DNA of 64,000 bases from Mesaphorura yosii (taxonomy: Eukaryota > Arthropoda > Collembola > Poduromorpha > Tullbergiidae), in contig WIXG01000327.1 of the NCBI GenBank assembly GCA_009869945.1, positions 1-64,000 of the forward strand, written 5' to 3'. A program made the position numbers and the translations under genes. Positions 10,574-22,397 of this stretch are shown here, in pieces. Within the stretch, counting starts at the first letter, position 1. Each line of letters starts with the position of its first letter. The notes beneath the pieces were generated by a model. The model searched no databases. It was not told the origin of the DNA and saw nothing but the letters and a program-made list of their open reading frames with translations.

Positions 10574-13500
10574 TCACGTCTGCTGCTGGTGCATCCGGTG
10601 CATTGGGGGCGGTTGTGGCTGCCAGTTTGAACTTGTTAGCTCATCAAAAGTCCCCTCGTCGTAAAACTCCTCTTCGGGCTCCTCCTCGCTGTACATTGAT
10701 TGCTGTTGTCTTATCAGGTGTGGCTGGCCGGGTGGGGGCTGTGGTCTGAAGGAGTCTGGGCGTCTTCGTGCTGGTTGGTCATTGAAATAAGAATTGTAAC
10801 TGTCGTCTGGCTGCTGCAGTGTTGGAGGCCTCTCTATTCTGCTATTTTCCTGCTGCCCTCCTGAATTTGGGTGCGTCGCCCTCCAGTAGACTTCGAGGTA
10901 CTCGGCGAGGTGCTCGCAGGCGTCCTCTAATTGGTTCTCGTCTAGCACAATGTCAAACATCTCGGGTGGGCACTGGGCGAGCTTCTCCGCTGCGACCATC
11001 TGCACGTTTAGGTTTCGGGCTTGGGATTTTCCACGGGATTTTATGAGGCGTTGGAGGACCTGCAATCAGATTATTTGTAAAGGCAGTGGACGAACAAAAT
11101 TGCCTAGCAACTTGTGAATAAACTCACCTTCGGACTCGATATCTTCAGATAGACAATTATCGGGGCCAGGCTGGTTTTAATCAACTGACTCGGGTGATTT
11201 ATAGTGTCGCAGTCAAGAACGATCAATTGTAGTGTACGCGCCAGCTCAAAGATCCGCTCGATCTCCGACTGCACTTCGACGAGGCACGAGGAGCGTGAGG
11301 AGGAGCGTTCCATGAGGGCTGCTCGCTTGCTTGGGTTATTCAATAATGACTTCTTGGCGAGGGAGATGTCGGCGGAGACGCGGGTGATGATGATTCTGTG
11401 GGATTGGGGATTTAATGAATTATTGTAAAAGGGTTTCGTGGGAATTGCAGTCAACTGAAGAAGTTTGTAGTTGACTCACCTCCCCTCAAACCGATGCTTC
11501 AGGAAGTCAAAGATCGCCTTCTGCATCATGTCCGTCACTTCGTAGCCCTTCAGGCTTGGTCCTACCAGAACTACGGGACGCATGCTCGGGATGACGTCGT
11601 ACGGGGGCACGTTCTCTTGCTTCTTGAATATTCCTTTCTGCTTCGACTTGACTGGCTTGAGGTTTGAGAGGGAATCGGTGTCCGGGTCGGGGCCAGGGGT
11701 TGGGTCCGTGCTGTAGGGGTCTGTGGGGGAGGGAAGAGAGTGGGGGTTATTGAAGGTTTGAATGGACGGGGCTTTGGAATTCTGATCTTTGGGAATCTTT
11801 TCCTGGAGACTCGTGCCATCTCTCGCCATTTTAGTCGGCGGGAATTGCACTTAATTCGATTATGATTGCCGTACTGAGGGTATGCCTCTTTTTAGTTATT
11901 AATACATCATCAGTGTAGCACTATGCTTTGTTTTTTTTAACATAAGAGAACAGATCAGGGCCCTGATTTATGATTGCTTTCCCGCCCAATAGCCGGGTGG
12001 GATGAGGCGCTAATCTTCTCCACCGAGGGCGGTCTTCCGTAACCCCTTCGGCGGGCCACACCGCCCCCTTGCGGAGTGATGGTGGCGAGGACCCGAGCCG
12101 CAGGCGAGAGGTCCTCGATATCCGTTACGAAGCCAACTATCTTACCTCTCCCCCCGACCCTCCCCGAGTTCATCATCTGAAGGCTGTCCAGTTTAATCGG
12201 ACTCGGGATGAACCCAATCAGTCCCTCGTTCTCTTTCACTAGCCGCCCGATCCACCAGTTGTTGTCGTACTTTTCCTGTGGAGCACGGTTTACACAGATT
12301 ATAAAGGCCCGGTCAAAGGACTCCAGCACCACTCACCTTTATGTGCAGGTAGTCATGGACGCCGAAACTAATAGCTGACCCATGCACGGGACTGTCATCA
12401 TCGAGCCCACCATCGTAGGAGGTGTTGGTCCGGACGGCGAACGCGACTGGTTTGGTCTGCGATAAGAGTACAGATTAGGGAAATTGACGTGATTCGACTT
12501 AATTTAGAACCTCACCTTCGCCTTCTCCAACTGCCCAAGCGCACTCCGCTCTGTCTCCCTCCGCAGCACTTCCCTCTCCTCATCCAAGCTTAAATCGGAG
12601 GAGGGCTGCGAGTACGTTGAGTCACCGGAGCCCTACAAAAAACGGGGGATTGTTAGTTTATCAAGTTGGAGAGTCGGAGAAGAACAGCGCAGCGCCGCCG
12701 CCAGCCTATCAACCAAGTTAGATCAAAACCTCATCATAAATACTCCGCTCCCTCCTTCCCCTCTGCTGCTGCTGCTGTCTCTGCCCCCCACCGCCACTGC
12801 TGCTCATTGTTGACTGCACTGCACCGTCCACTATCACCACCACTACGCATACTACCAATCGCGATACAAATCGTCGTCGGCGGGGTCAGGCCATGTCGGG
12901 AATGAAGTTAAACAGGTGCTACTCGTTAAGAATGTCCTCACAAAACTGCACTGCCAGGGCCTTGTACACTAATAGTCTTAGCACTTAACCCTTAACCGTG
13001 GTAGTCTTAACTTCTAGCTCCCAGCAACGAATCTCTTCCAAGTCTCCAAACTACAAATTAGTCTCTCGCCCCGACTCTGCTGCTGCTGCTGCACTGTTTA
13101 TCATCGTCGTCGTCCTGCTGCAGCGCTGCTGCTGCTGCTCCTTTCCTGGAGTTTTGATGGAAGAGACACGGGCGCTCGATACACAGACACTCGTATTAGA
13201 CTGGAGTCGTGTGTTGTTATCGATCCACTGCTGCTGCTGCCGCAGTCCAGCAACGAGAACGGCAATAGCGTACGGGGCTCAATGAATCTGCTGGTGGAGT
13301 GGCGGAGCATGCGCGCGGTCGGAGTGCACGGGCTCGAGAGAGAGTCTTATAGAGAGCAGGAGCGCATCGGACTCGGAGCTTGAGTGCTCTGGACTCTCTT
13401 TCTCTTTGTCTCCCGGAGTGTCCAGCTTGTTTATACGCAAAGCGGATAAGCGAAAAGACCGGCGATTAATTTCCTATCAACTCACCCTCCTGCTGGTCAT

Positions 13501-13713
13501 TCGTCCACCGGCCCTCGCCTGCGGATGGTGCGGGTGCGGCGGGTGCTGTCCGCCATGAAGAAGTTGGGGCCTCGGCGGATGCGGTGGAGGCCCCCCGATC
13601 GACTTGGCCCTGTAGGGTCGGGCGTTCATTGTGCGTGTGAGGTTTCTTGAAATAGTAACTCGACGATCGACTCTGCAAATTCTTTTAGAGGAAAATTCAG
13701 AGGAATCCGCCAT
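10574..13713 (-). CDS. CACNB: Voltage-gated calcium channel beta subunit (SH3 plus guanylate-kinase-like MAGUK)
   Basis: Cytosolic auxiliary subunit that binds the alpha-interaction domain of high-voltage-activated Ca channels and controls their gating and membrane delivery. Minus-strand exons: 13713-13486, 12632-12516, 12456-12337, 12275-12146, 11720-11480, 11395-11128 and 11059-10574, all phases consistent, 529 residues. Key blocks match the family. [20 protein letters not shown] and [19 protein letters not shown] lead into the SH3 domain, with WWIGRLVKE and [13 protein letters not shown]. The guanylate-kinase-like domain follows, with [20 protein letters not shown] and the P-loop-like GPSLKGYE, which lacks kinase function in this family. 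The end of the domain has [20 protein letters not shown] and [20 protein letters not shown]. The first exon ([10 protein letters not shown]...) is the least certain. An ATG at about 11828, in frame with the exon-5 coding sequence, could start a form lacking the SH3 domain. Confidence 0.95.
11886..12135 (-). repeat. Dispersed structured repeat, copy A (in the CACNB intron)
   Basis: GC-rich block inside the CACNB intron 11721-12145. Read on the minus strand it has a long hairpin (CGAGGACC ... GGTCCTCG), then GTGGCCCGCCG, then a short CCGCC/GGTGG hairpin followed by AGAAGATTA. An A-rich tail with AGTGCT.CACTGATGATGT.TTAATAA comes last. The block and tail are shared with other copies in this window (25.6 kb, 29.6 kb, 40.5 kb). 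Probably a short non-autonomous mobile element. Confidence 0.6.
12766..13245. repeat. CTG/CAG triplet clusters in the first CACNB intron
   Basis: Several short runs of CTG (4-6 units) occur near 12768, 13080, 13118-13140 and 13225 in the intron 12633-13485 (CAG on the coding strand). They could form part of an alternative first exon rich in Ser/Ala or simply be microsatellites; no good exon model was found. Confidence 0.4.
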
Positions 13714-16700
13714 CGAAAATCACAGCTTGGCCCTCTTCCAACTGCCGCTCTATTTTTAGAACGCGGCGCATGTGTACATGGGAAGAGAGTTCAGTCACGA
13801 TAGGTTCGGCCGCCGGGAGTTTCGTGCGTTCCGGAGTGCGGGCCATCGTCGGAGCGACCGGCTCACCTGCGGAGCCCATCTGCTCTACCTGGCCACCGCC
13901 CGACAGATGTCTCCACTCTGAGCGATGCTCTCGACTCGGCCCGCGCTCTCCACGCGGTAGGTGCCTCCGAGTGCACTCTGATCATGGAGACGGCGGAGAG
14001 CTGAGAAGGAGAGACGGAGCGGATGCTCTCTCGCTCTTGAATAATTCACGCGAACTCCTCTGGTAAATTGCACGAAAGTTGCGCAATCTCCGCATCCATT
14101 AAGAAGAGCAGAATCATAATCAAAAGTGTCCGCACTCTCCATTCCTTAAATTCAGTCGAAATTATGGTAAATGTACGAGAATGCAAATGCTGAACGACTG
14201 AAGGCGCCGGTAACAACGAAAATGCAAAACGGCCGGATGACGAAATTACCGGTGAAGAATTTAATGCGATGGAGCATTTGAGCATCGATTTCATGTATTC
14301 GATTCGAGCTGGATTCGATCATTGAATGTATAGAAGGAAAAAGGTTCAACGAGCACTGCTCTCTGACTCGAGTTATTGTATACAGGAACAAAACCAATAT
14401 TCGAGAACAGGATGAGAAGAAGGGTTCAAAGAAGATGATGCATACGTACACGAAAAAGATTGAAAAGATAAACTCAGTAGAAATTATTATTCTGCTGCAT
14501 TAATTTTGGGAGCAGTGATTGGGATCGGCTGTGTCTCTTGCATTGTTTTCATTGTCTGTCGATGCACGAGTGAGTAATGCGCATTAATTTTCAGGAGAGA
14601 GCCGGTGATTTTTTTTACTGTACTCGATTCACTCTATCAAAGACCATTTCTCGATGCCGTTCTTAGAGGTATTTCGGGTCATTCACGCGGCGGGAGAGAG
14701 AAATGGAGCGAGTGCAGTGATGAATTTTGGAGAGAAAAGGTTTGCAAATTCATTCCGGAGAAAAGTGAGGAATTTTAAGAACTCTAAATTGCGAGCGCGA
14801 GCTCCAGATTTCGATTTCCGCTGCCGCCTTCGTGTTGGGGAGATTAATTAAAACCTCCAACCCTCCTCCACCATCCACTCACTCGCGAAGAGTATTAATT
14901 GAAGTTAATCAACCCGCGATGTAATGGGGAAGGGTGTCTCTTCTCATTTCCCTTCCAGCGAAGCAGCAGCACTTTTTGCGTCGTCGATCGTGTCGCATGA
15001 ATAATAGTAAAAGAATGGGGAGAGTGACTAGATTTAAATTAGACTCTCAAATTCCCCACTCACGCTTCCGTATTAAAGAAATCCGAATCTTCTCCAAACC
15101 CATCGGCGGGGAATTAGTTTTAATTAAAAATGCGAATAAGCTCATGAATGGCTAAGTACTATCATTTTTTGGTTGGAGGGTCTCGTTCTCGGTTGATGGA
15201 ATTTTTCTATTCACCCTTTCTCCGTCTACTCCAGGACTTTTTTCCCCCATTCCCTGCGTTTTTGCGTGTGTGCGTGTACGCGCTCGAGACGGAGAGTTTT
15301 TTATGCACGAGAGAAGAGAGCTGCAGCCGCTGCAAAAAAAAACTTCAAATTACTCTTTCGTCTCCATTCATAATTACCTTTTCCCCGTCCTCTTCTGTAA
15401 ATGAATTTTCGTGCTCCTCGTCCAAACTCCAACTCGCTCGCTAATTACGGAGAACACGAATTTCCTGCGCAGCGAAGCAGACGGCTAATTTGTCTCTTCT
15501 TCTCTACTCTGTTGTGGTAATGACACGGTCACGAAGTACACTCGACTGTTCCGGCCACTCTCTTTGTTCGGTACAGAGAAATTACGAGTAATTACAGGTA
15601 GAAGAAGAATACACGCAGGCGCCATCGAATCCACTGCATCTCACCACATCCATCCACCGGATTTAATCGCCATGAATTAAAAAATGGTGACCATTAAAAT
15701 CAGAAGAGAGACTGCCAAATCACTGCTCATGATGAAAAATACAAAAAGCAAATCCTCGATTCTCACATTTAAGAGAGTGACTCCTCGATTTTCAGTGCGG
15801 ACGTGATTCCCCCAATTAATAGAAATTCGATCGCAGCAGCAGAAATTACAATTCAGTGAATATGAAGACGAATTTGAGTCCGCATTTCGCAGCTCAATTC
15901 GAGTATACGTATTTTTAATTTTATGCAGAAGTGCAAGTGCACAATTCTCGAATAGTGGTAATTTTAATTCCCCCGTTTTTATGCGGCCGTCGCTCGCGTC
16001 TGGAATGCAGTTCTCGAATTAATTTACCAGTCAGTAAGTTTTTTATGTGTGCACTGTAAGCAGGAGAGCGCGGCGGGAGGGGACGAAGCATTTTTTATGT
16101 TCATACGCATTTCTCATTACGGTTAAGCCGCATTTCCACCGACTGCGTTGCTGCGATCGAAAAGATGGACCCGACGTAGTGTCCCTACCAAAACTTGGAA
16201 GAACGTAGAAGCTGCGTCGTGACAGCAGTAGCTGTGCCGCTGAAATAAAGTCCCCACCGGGCAGAAGCAACACAAATGTAAATCTACACCTACTGCGATC
16301 CAACTGGTTCAACTTCCGTGGGTGTGAGAACGTGTGAAAAGTGTGGAAGTTTTATTTCTTGGTCATTTTATTTCGTGTATCAGTTATTTAATTTTTCCAG
16401 TTCGTCACCGAATTTTTTGCAAACACCGCAATGTCGTCATCGCAAAGGTGTGGAGCGCCCTACAGAGTTTTAACTTTTTAAAACTTTCCGTGTAGTAATC
16501 GATGAATAAAGCAACAATGGTTGGTCTTTAACTTCAGGGTTTTGGTGGGGATTCGTCAACGCTGCGTGCTGCAGTGCAACGCATTCACTGCACTGCAGTC
16601 CCTGCGACACAGCCTGTGGAAACGCGGCTTTACTCTTCGTTCTTCTCGTTAGCGACTCTTCTGACGTGTCTCAGTTGTTCAATCCACAAACGTCTCGACT

Positions 16701-17592
16701 CGAATAATCCAAACACAAGATAAAAGTCTCATTCCTATTGTTGATCCTTTCTCATTGTTTGAACACCTGCACACTGCTGAGCAATCTCAACCTTAACTGC
16801 GTTCCTTTCCTTGCTCTGCTACAGTGCACGAGAAGGGCCACTCCGCTCTGCATGCAGTCCACCTTCGTTGTTCTCTCTGGTCTCTGGTCCTTTTACGGGC
16901 ATTGGAATTCTCGACCACTGCAGTGAGAGAGAAGGATTTCATTGTTGTAATTGATAATCACTCTGCCCCGCTCAGCTCTGTGACTCTGAGATTTTTATGA
17001 ATGATTATGAGACGCTGTGGTAATTCATTAATAAGAGTTGTACCCACCCTCATCTTTCGTCTTCTTCGCTGTGACTGTTGCCCCCCGCCCCCATGTTGCA
17101 ATTGACACTGGCTGCGACTGCATTTCTTTTCGTCCAGTGCGTATTCCTCTCATCTTTTAGTAAATGAATGAGCCTCTTTATGAATAGTCGAAGCGCAGGT
17201 GTTCACAGCCCGTGAGAAAGTTATGCAAGCCCTGCCCAGGTCCTGAATGTAACACAAGTGAACATAATAATGACAATGAATGACCGTCCCCAGATCGATT
17301 GGTTACTAAGGAGATATGGGACAAGTGCGTGGAGGCGATGAAGGGCAATCCCTGCAGTCTTTTCTCGGAGTCGTCAAAGTTGCGGAAAAATGTGCGGGGA
17401 ACGCAGCATAAAAATGACAAGGCGAGCATCAACGACACGTTCACATGGCAGGACAGTTATTTATTTCCAAACAGAGAAAATCAAGAATAGCCGAATTTGA
17501 AAAGGTGGTTAAGTCATTGCAAATTTTGAACTATTACAGCAGTGTTTAGAGAAGAGAAGTGAGCTCCATTCCGTTCAAAATCCGGTCCACAT
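13714..17592. other. Long non-coding interval upstream of CACNB
   Basis: About 3.9 kb without a supported gene. It contains many AATTAA/TTAATT words, CACNB upstream sequence, a MITE (16126-16629) and, at its right end, a TTTATT (17460-17465) that is probably the poly(A) signal of the minus-strand gene starting at 17935. Short open frames here show no family resemblance. Confidence 0.45.
16126..16629. mobile_element. Non-autonomous PIF/Harbinger-like MITE (504 bp)
   Basis: Both ends are terminal inverted repeats: AGCCGCATTTCCACCGACTG on the left and, in reverse complement, AGCCGCGTTTCCACAGGCTG on the right. The similarity continues imperfectly to about 27 bp. The element is flanked on both sides by TTA (16123-16125 and 16630-16632), the 3-bp target duplication (TWA) typical of PIF/Harbinger transposons. 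There is no transposase gene inside. The inner right end is rich in TGCAGTGCA-type subterminal repeats. Confidence 0.75.
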
Positions 17593-17935
17593 TTACTTGC
17601 CGTACACATACCCGTAGTGTCCCACGGTTCCGTAGGTGTATGGATAAGAAGCATACCCATAGCTAGCATAAGGGTAGGCTCCATAACCGTAGCTGTAGGG
17701 GTAGGCTCCGTAGGTGTAGTAACTGAGAGGGGCGGTGTCCTGGTCTTTCGGGGCTTCGGGTGCGGGTGGGGCCGCAAAAGCCACGGCGAGGAGGGCGAAG
17801 AGGGCCTGCAGGTATAAGAGGATGATTAGTCCAAATTCGAGAGTCTCGAATGAAAAAAGAGACCAGGAAATGCTAAACACAGTAAAAGCCTCGGCAAAAA
17901 TTAAGTATTCAGCCACTCACCAAGTACTTGAACAT
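17593..17935 (-). CDS. Small secreted YGYP-repeat protein (cuticle type)
   Basis: Minus-strand exons 17935-17921 (MFKYL) and 17805-17593, 75 residues. The signal peptide MFKYLALFALLAVAFA is split after five codons by a 115-nt intron. The mature peptide starts APPAPEAPKDQDTAP and then consists of Tyr-rich repeats built on YGAYPYSYG and YGYASYPY, ending in YGYVYGK. It resembles short Tyr/Gly structural proteins of arthropod cuticle; cross-linking through tyrosine is an inference. A TATA box (TATAAAAG on the minus strand) lies at 18020-18027. The first exon pattern M-x-x-Y-L recurs in three genes of the 37-42.5 kb cluster. Confidence 0.82.
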
Positions 17936-19246
17936 CTTGAAGTCGGAGTTTTTCGAAGTCTTTCTGATTGCACAGAGAGAGAGAGAAATTGTGAACAGAT
18001 CTGAAGACTAGAGTCGTTGCTTTTATAGCCACTGCTGGACCAGCAGCGGATCCGTTTTGCGGTGGTGCTCCACGCCCAAACGACTACGAATACAAGATTT
18101 AGCACGAGAACAAGGACCAGGTTTAATTACCGTCTGACCGCTGCTCATGACGCCCGAGCGTGGTCGCGATTGCGTATTTCTAGCTATTAGTATGCAAATT
18201 AGAGTTTAGAAACTGGTCGACCTTGCCCAAAAATCGTATTGCGGTGATAGCCGATTGTCCGTGATCGATACAATATGTGTGCATTAAACCATTTCGTGAC
18301 CCATAAATCCTACCGCTGCTAACCGACTGAAAGAACTGCCTCCCATAAATCAGGCGATTCAAGATTCCGAGCGTGCACACGAGTAAATTACGATAAACTG
18401 CGGTTATGTAACCTAATCTCTCGCTAAAATTGGTGTCTTTTTCTTCATCGATTCTTTAATTGGAGCAGAGTTGGAGCATCCATCCGTAAACTCGTCCGCT
18501 TGGGTGTGGTCCAATGACAATGCTGAATTGTATGGCTCGCGGATCCAGGACTCTTCACGTATTCACAACGCTGTTGTGTGACACATCACGCAAAAAAGCG
18601 AGTCGCGCGCGGCAACAAAAAAGAGGAGATGAAGAGTTGGATCATGGCCAAGGTGAGCGACTTCTCTCAACGCAATAAAAGCCATGACGCAAATCGTCGC
18701 AGTTGTCTCAGGTGGGAAGCCCCGGGCAGTTTGGAGAGCCCGCCTCAGAAATTCACGGCATTCTCGGAGATGACTCCGGTCGCAACACCACCCCGAAAAT
18801 CCAAATTCCCTAGCAACACCAACTTTTCTTTATTCGGTGCAGGAACGAAGGTGGCTTATTACAAACGTGTTCCTAATTAACTAAAAATTACAAATTCGGG
18901 GGGTTCTCACTGCCTTGTTTAATTAGTGATTAGAGAGAATGCGCTTCCGTAGCACCTACAAATTCCTTAATGTTAAAGACGTGTATTACAAATCGTACCC
19001 TATAAAGAGAGAGGTGTTCACCTAAAAAATACCCGGGTTGCTTATTATCGCGCGCGCGTGGCGGTGCGGTTTATGACAAACATTACGTCTAATTATTATT
19101 AGAGAGATTGTGAGATTGTACATTCGTGTGTGTATGGATTGTCTATCGATTAAGGTCACTCTAAAGTACTCGCTGCTCGCCTCCCTGCACCTTTCGTATG
19201 TCCTGCAACCCTGCTGACCCTGCTCCGTATTTGAACGTCTTCGGCC
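17936..19246. other. Intergenic region with TATA promoter, otherwise no gene
   Basis: It holds the 5' end of the YGYP gene on the left and the 3' UTR of the RDL-type channel on the right. A 100-codon frame at 18578-18880 has no recognisable domain and unremarkable composition; I do not call it a gene. A short alternating GC tract (CGCGCGCG) lies near 19050. Confidence 0.45.
18020..18027 (-). promoter_or_regulatory. TATA box of the YGYP-repeat gene
   Basis: TATAAAAG on the minus strand, about 85 bases upstream of the ATG at 17935; a transcription start near 17990 is expected. Confidence 0.6.
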
Positions 19247-21005
19247 CTAGTCCCCCTTCTTCTCTAATAATATCAACCCCGATATCGTCTGATTACTAAT
19301 GTTCAAGTATATAATCCAATATAATAAATGAAAGCATATAAAGCTAACGGGGAACACCACCCTTGAATACTTATCGATGTCCGATGGGGTTATCCCGCAG
19401 ATCTGATTAGGATTGACTGGTATCAGTTGCCTTATAGGAAGTGGTGGCGGCTGTATCGGCGCTGGCCCAGGCCCTCCTTCGTGTTGATAATAAGAATGGC
19501 TGTGACGTGGGAGTGTGGTCGTGGAACCCTTGAAGGACTGCAGAGAAATTAATGCCAATTTAGAATTATAGCCAATTTAAAGTTAAATACAAAACTCACC
19601 ATCGAATGATGCCCACCCCCTGAAGCATGATGACCCCCTGCCCCTGATTGCCACTCCTGCCTCCTTGCCTGCCCACCAAAATGCTCCTCCCTCTCCCTCT
19701 GCAATTGAACAGCCATCCTCTGCAGCGCAGCAAAGTGGTTCTTCCTCATCTGTATCCTTTTAGCGAGGTACCCAACCGTTGCATATTCTAATAAAGCGGC
19801 GAAAACCATCACGAAGCAGGTGCCGAGGAATACGTCGATGGATTTTATGTAGGAGATTTTGGGCAGAGCACGATTTGTGGTGGACATTAACGTTGTCATG
19901 GTTAAGACTGTTGTGATGCCTAAATACACCCGTGCTGGGGCTGCGTTCCGATTAAGCCAGAAGCTGACCCAGGAGATGACGACGATGAGGCCTGTGGTTT
20001 GATAAATTGGGGCAATTATGAATTAGAAAACGGGCGCAAAATTCAAAAACCGTAATAAAAGTATAAAAAACCACCACTCACTTGAAGGAATGTAAATCTG
20101 AATCAGGTAGTACCCCATACTCCTAACAAACTGGATATCGCAAGCCAATCTCGAGTAATTCCCCGTGCTAAGACTAATCTCGTTCGCCCTCTGCTTGTAC
20201 CCATTCACTTTGAACTGGGGTAAAGAGACTTCGTTTGATACTCCTACTGAATTAGCACCATCAGCCCAGATGTAGCGGATGTCGGACATTGTGTAGCCGA
20301 CTGTGGGTATAGAAAGAGGGAATTTAGATTAGAAGCCTACAAATTTAAAAAATCTAAAAGTCCGCCCGCACTTACAGCTCTCAATCTCGATATTGCATAA
20401 CTGGCTGTCCATCGGGAAATGTCTTAAATTCATCGCACAGCTCGCCGTGACAGTCATCCGAATAGATCTAAGAATGTCCCCTGTCTGGCTGATCCTCAAG
20501 AACTCATTTGACGTAGTTGCGTGGTGGAAATGTGACTGCTTCTCATTCACGAAAAAAGTGTCAGGGACCCAGATCTTCTTTAAGAACTCTGATGTGACTG
20601 ATAGTGTTGACACCCTTTTAGGCCCCTGAAACTGCAACCTGGGGTCCTTCCATTTTTGTCGAAAGTAAAAGTCCACGGTGAAGTCCATCAGGACTTCTGA
20701 CACACTACTTATACTCAGCACGTACATCGAAACTCCAACTACTACTGGTTCTCCTCCGTAATTGGGGCGGACCCGGCGGTCGTAATTGTTCGAGAAGGAG
20801 TCGAGTATTAGACTTATGTTTTTGGAGAGCGCTTTGAGGTGCGCCGAGTCGTCGGTGGTGCTGTGGAGGGAGAAGGGAAGGAGTGAGCGCAGACTGAACT
20901 GCTGGTCTCAATGGTATATAGGACTTACCCCGTGTTGACGGCGCTGGCGCCAGGGCTGCTATGGAGGGCCGCCGCTAGAAATGTGATGATGGTGAGGCAG
21001 ATCAT
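19247..21005 (-). CDS. Rdl: RDL-type GABA-gated chloride channel subunit with Tyr at M2 2'
   Basis: Cys-loop ligand-gated anion channel subunit mediating inhibitory GABA signalling at the neuronal membrane. Minus-strand exons 21005-20929, 20860-20376, 20300-20082, 19991-19600 and 19537-19247 give 487 residues from the Met before [14 protein letters not shown], which begins a clear signal peptide. An in-frame ATG at 21170 would add 55 residues. Diagnostic blocks: [51 protein letters not shown], a Cys loop with 13 residues between cysteines ([15 protein letters not shown]), and [12 protein letters not shown]. These are followed by M2 with [18 protein letters not shown]3 ([20 protein letters not shown]) and M4 ([22 protein letters not shown]). 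Residue 283 (codon 19924-19926, TAT) is the M2 2' position, alanine in standard RDL and the classic dieldrin/fipronil resistance site. The M3-M4 loop is Gln/His/Pro-rich and fairly short. Confidence 0.95.
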
Positions 21006-22397
21006 CCCGCAAACACAATTTACTGCAGTGAGGAGCTGCGATCCACAGACTTCTCGTCCTTCGTGGGCTTTGGACTCTGCTGCGTGGTGACTGGAACTCC
21101 TTCTCACTGGCACTCCAGTGCTGAGAGGTCGCCCTTCAAATTTACACTGCTGCGGGAAAAATGCGGACAATTAACGATAGTATTAAAGAGTGATGTGACT
21201 GCGTAACTGGATTTCTTGAGAACTGCGTGCAACCGAGCAAGAGTTCGATAAAGGCCAAGAGTCGTTCCTCTGTGAGAGCTTTCTCTCCGTAGGTTGTGGC
21301 AAGTTATCGATCCGCACGTACGAGAGAAAGTGTGTGGAGAAATCATAAGGGAGGAGAAAGCACAGAGTACAAAACTACTGCACTGGAGACCTGTACAGGC
21401 TTATTGATCAGCACACTACTTCTCGTAGTACTACGTGTGTGAAACCTCTCACAGCGGTGGTGGACAAGACAGGTGGACAGGCCAGCGAAGGCTGATGGCA
21501 CGCGAAAGCTACCTCCGCTGCTGTCCACCAACCATGAAAAATTATGCAAACACGGTAATTTATCACTTTTCTTGCTCGCGCGATGATTGTGTCCTCCTCT
21601 TTCTCCTGATTAGCCCGTGTACCCTGTATTGATCTCATCGGCGTACATGTATCGATTCGTTGTAGATCGATGATTCCTCGCGTAGTCACCACTTTGAGTT
21701 TGGCCCGTTTTGAAGGGATTCGTTTGATGAGCCGCACGTCCAAGTCCGGTCTCCGCCTCCGTCTCGTTAACGGGTTATTATTAATGAGGTCAGGCCCTGC
21801 ACACGGTGGTGATTTCTAGAATGGTCCCACCGCCCGGTCAAAACTCTTGCTTTCACGGGGTAAGACGCCTTTCCAAGAAGTGCAAGGGCGCGTCCCCGAG
21901 CCAACGTCTTCATCTCGCTCATGCTGCTGCCATGGCTCTTTTATCACTTTGCTCTTTGAGGAACGACCGCGGAAGAACACCTCGGCGTTGCTTGATTGCA
22001 GAGACTGTGCGACGGCTGCGGGTGGGAGGTGTGGCTCATGATTTGGGTGCCATCGTTAGACTCAGAGGGCTGGAAACGACTGGGGGCAGTGGATCGCCTC
22101 AAATCGCTGTCAACCCCCTGTGCCCCCTCCGCGATTCAGGAGCTAGACCCGTCAACCGTACTCGGCGGAGCTCTCTGAGATTCTGTGCACTCACTCCGTA
22201 TGCATCCTGGTATTGCGCATCCTTTAACACAGCCAGCAACACAGTGAGACAAAGACAAACAAGACTGCGCCGCGAAAGCGCTCCGAGTTCGAATCTGCCA
22301 AGAGGAATTACGTCAATAGAAAATCAGCACAACTTGCAAGAATTTCTTCCAACCACAATATAAAGTTAATCAAAAACAATCAATATAAAGTACTGAA
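21006..22397. other. Divergent promoter region between Rdl and a Rab-like gene
   Basis: About 1.4 kb between two head-to-head genes. A 185-codon frame at 21806-22363 is Arg/Ser-rich with no recognisable domain, and probably lies in promoter or 5' UTR; I do not call it. No TATA box is evident. Confidence 0.45.

Noticed and set aside
18578-18880. 100-codon + frame
   Set aside because: No recognisable domain, no splice partners, no clear promoter; likely chance.
21806-22363. 185-codon + frame upstream of the Rab-like gene
   Set aside because: Arg/Ser-rich, no domain, lies in the divergent promoter of Rdl and the Rab-like gene.
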